Shown in pieces: positions 7,552 to 17,543 of a stretch of DNA of 64,000 nt (position 1 is its first letter; every line of letters starts with the position of its first letter). The DNA comes from Deltaproteobacteria bacterium. Its GTDB lineage: Bacteria > JADJOY01. The stretch is from contig JADJOY010000030.1 in the NCBI GenBank assembly GCA_016713535.1, positions 76,602 through 140,601 of the forward strand. Direction: 5' to 3'. The translations under genes and the position numbers were made by a program. Below the pieces are notes generated by a model. That model ran no database searches. It saw nothing but the letters and a program-made list of their open reading frames with translations, and was not told the DNA's origin.

Positions 7552-9533
7552 CTACGACGCGGAGTCCTCGCCGGTGCGCCGCGCGGGCGCACGCATGCGG
7601 TCCAGCACCGCCGCCAGATCGGGGGCGAGCGGGCTCTCGAGGACGAGGCGCGCGCCGGAGACGGGGTCGTCGAGCTCGATCCGCGCGCAGTGCAGGAACG
7701 TGCGGTCGAGCCCGTAGCGCTCGCCGACGTGGCGGTTGCTGGGCGCGTGGCCGTAGCGCACATCGCCGAGCACGGCGTGATCGATCGAGGCGAGGTGCTG
7801 GCGGATCTGGTGGGTGCGACCCTGGTCGGGACGCACGCGCACCAGCGAGTGCCCGGCGATCACCTCGACGCGCTGGTAGCGGCTGCGCGCCGGTGAGCGT
7901 CGCTTCCCCTCCCGGATCTCACGGCTGATGGAGCCCTTGGCGCGCACGATGCCGCGCACCAGCGCCAGGTAGCTCTTCTCGGCGCCGTCGTCGCCGAGCG
8001 CCTTCGCCCAGCCCGCCACGTGCGCCGGGCGCTTCGCGAACAGCACCACCCCCGAGGTGCCGGAATCGAGGCGGTGGATCGGCACGGCACCCTCGCAACC
8101 GGGCAGGCGGCGCACCCGATCGAGGAGCGAGCCCGGGTGCTCGGGGTGGGGGATCGTCGGCTCGGGAGCGGGCTTGTCGACCGCGACGATCGCGTCGTTC
8201 TCGAAGAGCACCCGCGGCGGCGGGGGTGACGCCGGAGTGAGCAAGACCGCGCACTCCACCTCCTCGGTGAGCGGGATCATGTCGAAGGGCACGAGCTGCT
8301 CGGTGGCGAAGCCGAGGACCTCGAGGTGGGCGAGGTCGCGCGCGAGCGTGTCGGGGTCGCAGGAGATGTAGACGACCGCCCGCGGCGCCAAGCGCACGAT
8401 CGCCTCGCGCGCCTCCGCGCTCACGCCGCGTCGCGGCGGGTTCACGAGCACGGCGTCGAAGCGCTCGCCAGCGGCCGCGAGCGCACCGATCACCTGGTTC
8501 GCGTCGCCGGCGCGCGCCTCGTAGCCCGGTACGAGCGCTCCTTCGCCTTGGAGGGTCGTCGTAGCGCGGGGCTCGTCCCCCGCTGCGCTGGCGGGGGACG
8601 AGCCCCCGCGCTTCGGTCGCGGATCGATAGCCCGGCGTCGAACGCGGCGTCGTTCGCGCGCTCGACGGCGGGCACGAAGCTCTCGATCGAGAGCACGCGC
8701 GCGCCCGCGTGGGCGAGTGGCAGCCCGAGCGCGCCCGAGCCGCCGAAGAGCTCGAGGACCCGCGCGCCGTCGAGCGTGCCCAGCGTGTGGCCGAGCGCCG
8801 CGCCGACGGTGGCGCCGAGCGCCAGCGCCTGGCCGCGGTGGACCTGCACGAACGCACCATGGGCGGCGAGCTGGTGGAGGCCCGCCACGCCGAGCTCGTC
8901 GGGCACCGCGTGACGACCGCCCAGCACCCGCAGGCGCCGCCCGAGGAGCTGGGGGGAGATGCCGTCGTGGAAGCTCACGGCGAGGCTCGCGCAGCGCGGG
9001 ATCGCCTCGAAGAGCTCGCGTCCCACGGCCAGTAGCGCCTCGCCGTTGCGCTCGGACTCGGCGCTCAGGACCAGCGTCGCGAGCACGCTCACCTGCTCGC
9101 CGGTGCGCGCCTCGCGCAGGTCGACCGCCCGCACCGCCACCGCGTGCCGGACCGGATGGCGTGGGTCGAACGCGCCGAGCCGCTCGCCGCCCGCAGCGAG
9201 CGCGCGGCGCAGCACGTCCGCGGCCTCGACGAGCGCCGGCGTGAGCGCGCGGCACTCGGGGATGTCGGCGACCTCGTGGTCCGTGTCGCGCGCGAACAGG
9301 CCGAGGCGCGCGGGCGCTGCCGCCACGAGCTTCGCCCGCCGCCGGTACCCGGCCATCGGCTCGGCCGCGCGGATGGGTTCCACGTGCACCGCGCTCAGGT
9401 CGGCGTACGGCGCGAGCGCCGCGCGCACCCGCTCGGTCTTCCACGTGAGCTGCGTGGGCGGGTCGAGCCCGATCAGCGGGCACCCGCTGCAGCGCTCGGC
9501 GTGTGGGCAGAGGATCGGAGCGGCAGGAATCAT
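7552..9533 (-). CDS. RlmD-type 23S rRNA m5U methyltransferase fused to RluA-type pseudouridine synthase, interrupted
   Basis: The N-terminal half is an RlmD/RumA-like RNA methyltransferase: a 4Fe-4S ligand set starting CPHAERCSGC with a later Cys in PECRAL, SAM motif ELFGGSGALGLPLA, VNPPRRGVS, and the catalytic Cys in YISCDPDTLARD. It runs without a stop into an RluA-type pseudouridine synthase with catalytic Asp in PIHRLDSGTSGVV and RPDQGRTHQIRQHL. The reading frame breaks at a 98-bp palindromic insert at 8530-8627; removing exactly those 98 bases restores the frame. As sequenced the methyltransferase loses its catalytic half. The ATG at 9533 is chosen because it precedes the cluster cysteines. 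Confidence 0.85.
8530..8627. mobile_element. 98-bp palindromic (REP/MITE-like) insertion inside the rRNA-modification gene
   Basis: The element has long hairpin arms (GTAGCGCGGGGCTCGTCC near 8560 and GGGGACGAGCCCCCGCGC near 8594) and is flanked by the 8-bp direct repeat TAGCCCGG at 8522-8529 and 8628-8635. A close copy of the hairpin lies at 52483-52541 between two carboxylase genes. No transposase is encoded, so movement would need a partner such as a RAYT enzyme in trans. Confidence 0.7.
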
Positions 9534-9602
9534 CGCGGGAAGAGTATCGTCACGGCGTTCGCGCGGGGTGGTCCGGCGTGCGCCCCACGGATGGAGGTCA
9601 CG

Positions 9603-10964
9603 ATGTCGTTCATGGACTCGCTGTCCCGGGGCACCCAGCGCCTCCACCATTACTTCCAGGATCGGATCTGGCGCCCCGTGCCGGATGGGCTGCCCGTGGC
9701 GGCGCGGCTGCGGCGTCGCGCGGCGCGCTTCACGTACGTCGTGGCGCACGGCTTCCGCGACGACCAGGTGCTGCTCACGTCGTCGGCGCTCACCTTCATG
9801 ACGCTCTTCTCGCTGGTGCCGTTCCTGGCGCTCGGCTTCTCGGTCGCCAAGGGGCTCGGGCTGCAGAGCCGCTTCGACGAGGAGTTCTTCAGCACCCTCG
9901 CCGTCGGGCAGCGCGACCTCGCGCGCTGGATCATGTCGTACGTCGAGGGCACCAACCTGACCGCGCTCGGCACCATCGGCCTCATCGTGGTGCTGTGGAC
10001 CGTGGCGGTCATGCTGGGCGGGATCGAGCGCTCGCTGAACCAGGTGTGGGGCGTCGTAGAGAGCCGGGCGCTGCACCGGAAATTCGCGGATTACGTCGCG
10101 GTGCTGCTGTTCGCGCCGCTCTTGTTCGTGGCGTCCACCACGCTCACGGCGAGCTTCGCGTCGAGCGCCTTCGTCCAGCATTTCCTCGGGGACGGGATGG
10201 CGTCGCGGGCGTGGAACCTGACGCTCAGGCTGCTGCCGGTGGTCTCGATCTCGGCGGCGCTCACGTTCCTCTACGCGTTCGTGCCCAACACCCGGGTGCG
10301 CTTCCCCGCGGCCCTCATCGGAGGGCTGGTGGCCGGGCTGATCTGGCACCTGGCACAGCGGCTCTACATCCACTTCCAGGTCGGCGTCGCGAACTTCAAT
10401 GCGCTCTACGGCACGTTCGCGTCGCTGCCGATCTTCCTGGTGTGGCTGCGCGTGAGCTGGATCATCGTGCTGCTCGGCGGCGAGATCGCCTACGCGGTCC
10501 AGCACGAAGAGACCTACCACCCGCCGATCAAGCGCCACGACCTCTCGATCGCGGTGCGCGAGCGCGCGGCGCTCGAGTTCCTGACGCTGATCGCGCAGCG
10601 CTTCGCGGCGGGGGAGCCGCCGCTCACGGCGAGCGACCTGGCCGCGGGGATCGACCTGCCGCGCGCCACGACCCTCGAGATCCTCGACACCCTGGTGCGC
10701 AGCGGCCTGCTGGCGCGCTCGCTGCAGCCCGTCGACGCGCTGCTGCCGGCCCGCGACCTGAGCCGCATGGCGGTCGGCGACGTGCTGCTGACCTTCCGTC
10801 ACCAGGGCGTGGGAACCCGCGCCGACATCGCCCACGGCGTCCTCGACGAGCGGCTCGCCGCGATCCACCGCGGGCTCGGGGAGGCGCTGCGCGCCGCCGG
10901 AGGCCAGGAGGTGGGGCGGGTGATGGCAGGACTCGCCCCGACCCGCGCCACCGCCGGCGCGTGA
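9603..10964 (+). CDS. YihY/BrkB-family membrane protein with C-terminal winged-helix-like extension
   Basis: Residues about 45-300 form the YihY core with roughly six membrane segments and family motifs such as LTSSALTFMTLFSLVPFLA and ALYGTFASLPIFLVWL. After HEETYHPP comes a soluble tail of about 130 residues with a helix-turn-helix-like pattern (LTASDLAAGIDLPRATTLEI). The ATG at 9603 has GGAGGT six bases upstream; the in-frame ATG at 9591 overlaps that site and is less likely. The family function is unsettled; it is not RNase BN as once named. Confidence 0.85.
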   Translation: MSFMDSLSRGTQRLHHYFQDRIWRPVPDGLPVAARLRRRAARFTYVVAHGFRDDQVLLTSSALTFMTLFSLVPFLALGFSVAKGLGLQSRFDEEFFSTLAVGQRDLARWIMSYVEGTNLTALGTIGLIVVLWTVAVMLGGIERSLNQVWGVVESRALHRKFADYVAVLLFAPLLFVASTTLTASFASSAFVQHFLGDGMASRAWNLTLRLLPVVSISAALTFLYAFVPNTRVRFPAALIGGLVAGLIWHLAQRLYIHFQVGVANFNALYGTFASLPIFLVWLRVSWIIVLLGGEIAYAVQHEETYHPPIKRHDLSIAVRERAALEFLTLIAQRFAAGEPPLTASDLAAGIDLPRATTLEILDTLVRSGLLARSLQPVDALLPARDLSRMAVGDVLLTFRHQGVGTRADIAHGVLDERLAAIHRGLGEALRAAGGQEVGRVMAGLAPTRATAGA

Positions 10965-11135
10965 GCGTTCGGGGTGCCGTCACCGGCAAAGGGGTGATTC
11001 CGGGGGACCGGGCGCAAAATGTCGCGCCGTCGACGTGAATTCGCGACGTCGGCCAAGTACATTCCTCCCCTCGCGCGCGGCACGGCGGTGCGCGCTGTGC
11101 GACCGCGCGTGAGCTCTCGTTCCTCGGAGCTCACC

Positions 11136-12398
11136 ATGCCTACCTCCGACGTCCTCGGTCTCGTCCTCGGTGGCGGCCGCGGCGAGCGGCTCTGGCCGCT
11201 CACTCGCGAACGCGCCAAGCCCGCCGTGCCCATCGGCGGCAAGTACCGTCTCATCGACGTCCCGGTCTCGAATTGCCTGAACTCGGGCGTGCACCGGGTG
11301 GCGATCCTCACCCAGTTCAACTCGGTGTCGCTCCACCGCCACATCTCGCAGACCTACAACTTCGACTTCTTCCGTCCCGGCTGGGTGCAGATCTGGGCGG
11401 CCGAACAGAGCCTCACCAGCGACGACGGCTGGTACCAGGGCACCGCGGACGCGGTCCGCAAGCAGCTCTTCGAGATCCGCGCCACCGGCGTCAAGCACGT
11501 GCTGATCCTCGCCGGCGACCACCTCTACCGGATGGACTACGCCGAGATGATGAGGCAGCACATCGACGCGAAGGCCCACATCACCGTGGCGGCCAAGCCG
11601 GTGTCGCGCGACGAGGCGGGGCGCTTCGGCATCCTCAAGCACGACACCTCGCATCGCATCACGGCGTTCTGCGAGAAGCCCAAGACCGCAGCGCTCCTCG
11701 AGGAGTTCGCGTGCCGCGACGACGCCGAGAATCCGTACCTGGGCTCGATGGGCATCTACGTGTTCACCATCGAGGCGCTGGTCGAGCTGCTCGCGTCCAA
11801 GCTCGACGACTTCGGCTCCGACATCATCCCCGCGGCGATCGGCGACCACCGCGTGTTCGCGCACCCGTTCCAGGGGTACTGGGAAGACATCGGCACGATG
11901 CGCTCGTTCTACGAGGCGAACCTGGCGCTCGCGCAACCCAACTCGCCGTTTCGCTTCCACGACCCGGCGCGCCCCATCTTCACCCACCCGCGCTTCCTGC
12001 CCGGCTCGCGGATCTACGACGTCCGCCTCGACCACGTGCTGCTCTGTGACGGCTGCCTGATCGACGGCGCCGAGATCCACAACTCGCTGGTGGGGATCCG
12101 CAGCGTGATCGGCGAGGACGTGCTGATCCGCGACTCGATCCTCATGGGCGCCGACCACTACGACGTGGTCGACTTCAGCGAGAGCGCCGACCTGCCGGCG
12201 ATCGGCATCGGGCGCGCGTCGCACGTCCGCGGCGCGATCATCGACAAGAACGCGCGCATCGGCGCCAACGTGCGGATCGAGCCCTTCCCGCGCGGCACCG
12301 AGATCCGCGAGCACGACTGGACGGTCCGAGACGGCGTGGTGGTGATCCCCAAGAACGCCGTGATCGTGCCCGGGACGGTGATCTCGCCGGATGCGTGA
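11136..12398 (+). CDS. glgC: Glucose-1-phosphate adenylyltransferase
   Basis: Makes ADP-glucose for glycogen synthesis. The nucleotidyltransferase domain shows LVLGGGRGERLWPLT, ERAKPAVPIGGKYRLID, the substrate loop WYQGTADAVRK, LAGDHLYRMDY and FCEKPK; the C-terminal part is a left-handed beta-helix. At 420 residues it matches the family. The ATG at 11136 directly precedes the N-terminal strand. No other glycogen gene lies in the window. Confidence 0.95.
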   Translation: MPTSDVLGLVLGGGRGERLWPLTRERAKPAVPIGGKYRLIDVPVSNCLNSGVHRVAILTQFNSVSLHRHISQTYNFDFFRPGWVQIWAAEQSLTSDDGWYQGTADAVRKQLFEIRATGVKHVLILAGDHLYRMDYAEMMRQHIDAKAHITVAAKPVSRDEAGRFGILKHDTSHRITAFCEKPKTAALLEEFACRDDAENPYLGSMGIYVFTIEALVELLASKLDDFGSDIIPAAIGDHRVFAHPFQGYWEDIGTMRSFYEANLALAQPNSPFRFHDPARPIFTHPRFLPGSRIYDVRLDHVLLCDGCLIDGAEIHNSLVGIRSVIGEDVLIRDSILMGADHYDVVDFSESADLPAIGIGRASHVRGAIIDKNARIGANVRIEPFPRGTEIREHDWTVRDGVVVIPKNAVIVPGTVISPDA

Positions 12399-12484
12399 GC
12401 CGGCGTCGGGTCGGCGCATGCCGGCGGTGTTCCTCGGCCACGGCTCTCGGTCCCTCCGAAACAGCGCTCACCCCCTGCGTCGTT

Positions 12485-14345
12485 GCGGGAGTGTAGGGGC
12501 GGCCGTGAGGCCGCCCGGGAGTGGGATCGCTCGGCTCCGCTCGTGTCCGCTCCCCGGCGGGCTGGCGCCCGCCGCTACACCTACGGTGGGAACCGCGTTC
12601 GATGGCGATCGATCCCTCGGCCGCGACGGAGCGCGGCCCTCCAGGGGGATCGTTGGAGGGCTGCGGTCCCTCGCAGCCGTAAGCGGCCGGAGGGCCGCCC
12701 CAAGCGGTCACCCGCGGCTCGATCTCCATGACCAGCGTGACCGTCGGCGCCTGAGCGCGGACCGCCAGGAGGCGGTCCCTCCGAAAAGGCACGTCGAACC
12801 GGACTCGGGCGGCCCGCTCTGCTCGGAGGGCCCGACTCCCGTCGGGCCGCCGACGAGCGGGGTGGCTCGCGGGAGTGTAGGGGCGGCCGTGAGGCCGCCC
12901 GGGAGTGGGATCGCTCGGCTCCGCTCGTGTCCGCTCCCCGGCGGGCTGGCGCCCGCCGCTACACCTACGGTGGGAACCGCGTTCGATGGCGATCGATCCC
13001 TCGGCCGCGACGGAGCGCGGCCCTCCAGGGGATCGTTGGAGGGCTGCGGTCCTCGCAGCCGTAAGCGGCCGGAGGGCCGCCCCAAGCGGTCACCCTCGGC
13101 TCGATCTCCAGGACCAGCGTGACCGTCGGCGCCTGAGCGCGGACCGCCGGGAGGCGGTCCCTCCGAAACGGCACGTCGAACCGGACTCGGGCGGCCCGCT
13201 CTGCTCGGAGGGCCCGACTCCCGTCGGGCCGCCGACGAGCGGGGTGGCTCGCGGGAGTGTAGGGGCGGCCGTGAGGCCGCCCGGCCCTCCAGGGGGATCG
13301 TTGGAGGGCTGCGGTTCCTCGCAGCCGTAAGCGGCCGGAGGGCCGCCCCAAGCGGTCACCCTCGGCTCGATCTCCAGGACCAGCGTGATCGTCGGCGCCT
13401 GAGCGCGGACCGCGAGCGACGCATTCGCGTTGCCGCTCGTAGGGGCGGCCGCGAGGCCGCCCGGAGTGGGACCGATCGGCTCCGCTCGCGTCCGTTCCTC
13501 GGCGGGCTGGCGCCCGCCGCTACACCTACGGTGGGAACCGCGTTCGATGGCGATCGATCCCTCGGCCGCGACGGAGCGCGGCCCTCCAGGGGATCGTTGG
13601 AGGGCTGCGGTCCCTCGCAGCCGTAAGCGGCCGGAGGGCCGCCCCAAGCCGTCACCCTCGGCTCGATCTCCATGACCAGCGTGATCGTCGGCGCCTGAGC
13701 GCGGACCGCGAGCGACGCATTCGCGTTGCCGCTCGTAGGGGCGGCCGCGAGGCCGCCCGGATGGGGACCGCTCGGCTCCGTCGCGTCCGTTCCTCGCGGC
13801 GGGCGCCCGCCGCTACCGACGGTGGGCCGCGTTCGATGGCGATCGACCCTCGGCCGCGACGGAGCGCGGCCCTCCAGGGGATCGTTGGAGGGCTGCGGTC
13901 CCTCGCAGCCGTAAGCGGCCGGAGGCCGCCCCAAGCCGTCACCCTCGGCTCGATCTCCATGACCAGCGTGATCGTCGGCGCCTGAGCGCGGACCGCCGGG
14001 AGGCGGTCCCTCCAGGAAACGGCACGTCGAACCGGACTCGGGCGGCCCTCTGCTCGGAGGGCCCGACTCCCGTCGGGCCGCCGACGAGCGGGGTGGCTCG
14101 CGGAGGAAGGGCGGCCGCGACGGAGCGCGGCCCCTCCAGGGGATCGTTGGAGGGCTGCGGTCCCTCGCAGCCGTAACCGGCCGGAGGGCCGCCCCAAGCG
14201 GTCACCCTCGGCTCGATCTCCATGACCAGCGTGACCGTCGGCGCCTGAGCGCGCGGACCGCCGGCGGTCCCTCCGAAACGGAACGTCGAACCGGACTCGG
14301 GCGGCCCGCTCTGCTCGGAGGGCCCGACTCCCGTCGGGCCGCGGG
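12485..14345. repeat. Tandem array of a ~383-bp hairpin-rich repeat
   Basis: About six head-to-tail copies begin near 12485, 12869, 13251, 13438, 13735 and 14107. The first two full units are 384 and 382 bp; the third and sixth have internal deletions and the fourth is about 297 bp. Each unit strings together several hairpins, for example AGGGGCGGCCGTGAGGCCGC, GGCGGGCTGGCGCCCGCC and GGAGGGCCCGACTCCCGTCG. The array fills the space between convergent glgC and the radical SAM gene. Long open frames here are repeat artefacts present in several frames; no gene is supported. Confidence 0.9.
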
Positions 14346-14362
14346 CGGTGGCCAGCGAACGT

Positions 14363-17029
14363 TCAGGCGCTGGCGGCGTCGGCTTCGAGGGCGTCGTCGT
14401 CGACCACGATCGCAGCCTCGCCGCAGCCGGCATCGAGCTCGGCGCGCAGCAGCGTGTCGAGCTTCGTCACCCGTGCCGTCGCCGCGTCGAGGCCGAGGAG
14501 CTCGAGGATCTCCTTCGGCTTCGCGGTGCGTCCCTCGACGCAGCGAGTGGTCAGGTCGAGCGCCGCCGCGCCGTCCGCGGAGCGGCTCACCGCGAGCGAG
14601 CCGATCGTGCCGCGGATGCAGAGCTTCACGCGCGTCTTCTGGCCCTTCGACTTGGCGAGCCGCTCGACCACCAGGCTGCTCGAGCCCATCACCCGCGCGA
14701 CTCGCTCTTCGAGGTCGGCCGGTGCCACGCCCTCGGCGAGGTCGATCCGGTACACGAAGCCCTCGACCTGGCACTGGAGCGAGGGTGCCCGCCGCGGGAC
14801 CTCCCGCGCCTCGTAGACCCGGAAGCCGAGCGGCAGCACGTTGCGCACGACGTCCGCCACGCTCTCGACGCACACCGTCTGCGAGAGCAGCACGTCGAGC
14901 CAGTCGCCGCGGGACTCCTCGCCCACCGGCGGCGCCGTCGAAAACGCCACCCGCGCGTGGGCGTGGAAGCCCTGCGAGTAGGCGAGCGGCAGGCGCGCGC
15001 GCCTAAGCGCGCGGATCCACACGTTCATGGTCTCGAGGTGCGAGAGGAAGCGCGCCTCGCCCTCGCGGCCGATCTTGAGCCACAGCCGCTGCACCGGGTC
15101 GGGCTCGATCGGGCGCGCGGTGGGCCGCGGCGCGGGCGTGAACGTGGTCTCTTCCTTCGCGCCGGCGCGCGAGTTGCGCAGCATGTAGAGGCAGAGGTCG
15201 CGCTCGCGGTCGATCACGCCGCACTGGTGGCACTTGGCGGAGCGGCAGTCGCCGGCGTACTCGAGCTCCACCGCGCGCTTCCAGTCCTCCTGGAACCACT
15301 CCTTCGGGATCAGCACGTCGAGGTGATCCCACGGCAAGCGCTCGTCGAGCGCGCGCTCGCGGAGCGACTCGGCGGGGTCGTAGCCGGTCTCGGCGATCGC
15401 GTCCTTCCAGATACCGAAGTGCCGGAACTCGTCCCACGCGTCGAAGCGCGCGCCCTTGCGGAACGCCGTCTCGATCACGTCCGCGACGCGGCGGTCGGCG
15501 CGCGACACCAGCCCCTCGAGGAACGTCTCCTCGGGGTTGTGGCGACCGAACTTGACCGCGGGGTGAGCCCGGAACTGCTCCCACAGCCGGCGCTGCTTCT
15601 GCTCGCACTCCTCGATCGTGATCTGGCGCGCCCACTGGAAGGGCGTGAAGGGCTTGGGCACGAACGTGGAGACCCCGGTGTTGATGCGCGCCTTGCGGTT
15701 GATCGAGCGGCCGCGCTTCAAGGTGCGGATCGTCAGGTCCGCGATCGCGTCCACGTCCTCGTCGCGCTCGGTGGGCAGCCCGATCATGAAGTAGAGCTTC
15801 ACGTGGTCCCAGCCCTTGTCGTAGACGGCCGAAGACATGCCGAGCAGCTCCTCGTCGGGGATCCACTTGTTGATGAGCGCGCGCAGCCGCGGGCTCGCCG
15901 CCTCGGGCGCGAAGGTGAGGCCGCTGCGGCGGTAGCCGGCGACGCGGTCGGCGAGGTCGACCGAGAACGAGTCGAGGCGCAGCGACGGCAGCGACACCGA
16001 GACGTGGTCCTGCTCGGCGCGCACCGCGGCCTGCTCGACCAGGGTCCGGACCCGCGAGTAGTCGCAGGTCGAGAGCGACACCAGCGACACCTCCTCGTAG
16101 CCCGTGGCCGCGAGGGTGCGCTCCATCAGCTCGCCCACGTTCACCAGGCTGCGCTCGCGGACCGGGCGGGTGGTCATCCCGGCCTGGCAGAAGCGGCATC
16201 CCTGGGTACAGCCGCGCAGCACCTCGAGGCTCGCGCGATCGTGGACCTGCTTGGTGAAGGGCACGATGTAGCGGGTGGGGAAGGTCGCGCCGTCGAGGTC
16301 GCGGGTGGTGCGCTTCACGATCTTGGGGGCGTCGAGGGCGGGCACGATGCGGCCGTCCGGCAGCGTGTCCATCGGGTAGAGCGCGGGGACGTAGACGCCC
16401 TCGATCTTCGCCAGCTCGGCGAGCTTCTCGGCGCGGGGCAGCCCGCGGATGCGGCGGAAGGCCTCGGCGAGCTCGAGCACCACGTCCTCGCCGTCGCCGA
16501 TCACGAAGAAGTCCATGAACGGTGCGAGCGGCTCCGGGTTGAACACGGCGGGGCCGCCCGCGAACGTGAGCGGGTGATGGTCCGCGCGGTCGGCCGTCCG
16601 AAGCGGCAGCCCGGCGAGGTCGATGATGTTCAGGATGTTGGTGTAGGTGAGCTCGGTCTGGAGGGTGAAGCCCAGGCCGTCGAAGGCGGCCAGCTCGTCC
16701 TTCGATTCCCACGCGAAGAGCGGCAGGTCGCGCGCGCGCAGCTCTTTCTCGAGGTCGAGGGCCGGCGCGTACGCACGCTCCGCCCAGCACCACTCGAGCT
16801 GGTTCAGGATCACGTAGAGGATGTGGAGGCCGAGGTTGCCGAGGCCGAGATCGTAGAGGTCCGGGAAGATCAGCGCGATGCGCGCCTCGATGCGGCCGGC
16901 CGCCAGATCTTCGTGCTTGTGCGCGGTGTTGAGCTCGTTGCCGAGGTAGCGCGACGGCTTCTCGACGATGGGCAGGAGCTCGCGCGCCAGGCGTTCGCTC
17001 AGGTTTCGCGGCACTCGGTCGACGCTCAT
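14363..17029 (-). CDS. Fused TIGR03960-type radical SAM / DUF2344 protein
   Basis: An 888-residue protein. The N-terminal part has a B12-binding-like region, then the radical SAM motif RGCTQGCRFCQAG and SIN/RINTGVSTFVPKPF segments typical of the TIGR03960 family. The C-terminal third (from about VQRLWLKIGREGEARFLSH) is a DUF2344/TIGR03936 domain, often encoded beside or fused to it. In many genomes the pair neighbours ribonuclease G and ribosomal protein L21/L27 genes, not seen here. The ATG at 17029 begins MSVDRVPRNLSERL; upstream in-frame sequence is not conserved-looking. Confidence 0.9.
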   Translation of the reverse strand: MSVDRVPRNLSERLARELLPIVEKPSRYLGNELNTAHKHEDLAAGRIEARIALIFPDLYDLGLGNLGLHILYVILNQLEWCWAERAYAPALDLEKELRARDLPLFAWESKDELAAFDGLGFTLQTELTYTNILNIIDLAGLPLRTADRADHHPLTFAGGPAVFNPEPLAPFMDFFVIGDGEDVVLELAEAFRRIRGLPRAEKLAELAKIEGVYVPALYPMDTLPDGRIVPALDAPKIVKRTTRDLDGATFPTRYIVPFTKQVHDRASLEVLRGCTQGCRFCQAGMTTRPVRERSLVNVGELMERTLAATGYEEVSLVSLSTCDYSRVRTLVEQAAVRAEQDHVSVSLPSLRLDSFSVDLADRVAGYRRSGLTFAPEAASPRLRALINKWIPDEELLGMSSAVYDKGWDHVKLYFMIGLPTERDEDVDAIADLTIRTLKRGRSINRKARINTGVSTFVPKPFTPFQWARQITIEECEQKQRRLWEQFRAHPAVKFGRHNPEETFLEGLVSRADRRVADVIETAFRKGARFDAWDEFRHFGIWKDAIAETGYDPAESLRERALDERLPWDHLDVLIPKEWFQEDWKRAVELEYAGDCRSAKCHQCGVIDRERDLCLYMLRNSRAGAKEETTFTPAPRPTARPIEPDPVQRLWLKIGREGEARFLSHLETMNVWIRALRRARLPLAYSQGFHAHARVAFSTAPPVGEESRGDWLDVLLSQTVCVESVADVVRNVLPLGFRVYEAREVPRRAPSLQCQVEGFVYRIDLAEGVAPADLEERVARVMGSSSLVVERLAKSKGQKTRVKLCIRGTIGSLAVSRSADGAAALDLTTRCVEGRTAKPKEILELLGLDAATARVTKLDTLLRAELDAGCGEAAIVVDDDALEADAASA

Positions 17030-17305
17030 TCGCACTCTCGGGAGGCCGATCCAGCGAGGATCCGGCCGGTCCTGCGGCTGGCGGTCGTTCGGCGCTCCCC
17101 GCCCTACGGGGTGATGACGACCGCCTTCGGTTCTTCGAAATGGGCCACGACCCAAGCCTCGAGCATCTCGAAGTGCCCGCAACCTAACCAACCTCCGCGA
17201 GCTTCGGCCAACCTGAGCGCCCGTGACCGATCGGCAACGGCGCGGTGGCGGGCCGTCCACGGCCGCGCGCGGGCCGGCCGCCGGGCGGCTCGGCCGAGGG
17301 CCCGT
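17030..17305. other. Intergenic stretch without a supported gene
   Basis: Upstream of the radical SAM gene. A 70-residue minus-strand frame (17104-17316) ends HFEEPKAVVITP but has no recognisable family, start context or coupling. Probably holds the promoter of the radical SAM gene; no clear motif was seen. Confidence 0.4.
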
Positions 17306-17543
17306 CTGTAAAGCAACTGCTATACAAAATTGTAAAGCTGATGCTCTACAAATTTGTACGGCTGATGCTTTACAGGCTCGTTCGGGCCAGTTTCCCCGCG
17401 AAAGGTGGCGATTTCAGGCCCCTGGGGGGCCAGGAACGGGCCCATTTCCCTCGCCGGCGGGGGCGCGGAGGCCCCCGCCCTACGAAGGCGACGTGGTCGG
17501 AAATCGTAGCGACGGGGGCTCCATCCCCCGTCGCCGGGCGCGG
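17306..17543 (+). repeat. Long direct repeat, copy A
   Basis: A 238-bp sequence that recurs at 21143-21380 with about 90% identity by eye. It opens with an AT-rich block of three ~22-bp units, TGCTnTACAA..TTGT..., including the perfect palindrome TACAAATTTGTA at 17346-17357, and the block is bounded by inverted 10-mers CTGTAAAGCA and TGCTTTACAG. Then come GGCCCCTGGGGGGCC and the GACGGGGGCTCCATCCCCCG hairpin. The AT-rich start stands out strongly in this genome. Confidence 0.85.

Noticed and set aside
9591-9602. Upstream ATG as start of the YihY gene
   Set aside because: It overlaps the GGAGGT ribosome site of the ATG at 9603.
12485-14345. CRISPR array
   Set aside because: Units of about 383 bp, no short repeat with unique spacers and no cas genes.
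12238-14433. Several open frames in both strands of the tandem array
   Set aside because: They repeat the same peptide with the unit period, occur in several frames and have no family match; they are products of the DNA repeat.
14348-17311. Long plus-strand open frame opposite the radical SAM gene
   Set aside because: It is an antisense shadow caused by high GC at third positions; the minus strand has the clear radical SAM and DUF2344 motifs.
17104-17316. 70-codon minus-strand frame upstream of the radical SAM gene
   Set aside because: Overlaps the AT-rich long repeat, no ribosome site or family; kept only as a possibility in the gap entry.
17330-17450. Short frame conserved in both long repeats (LLYKIVKLMLYKFVRLMLY)
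   Set aside because: The amino acid differences between copies follow no coding pattern and the peptide merely mirrors the three DNA units.
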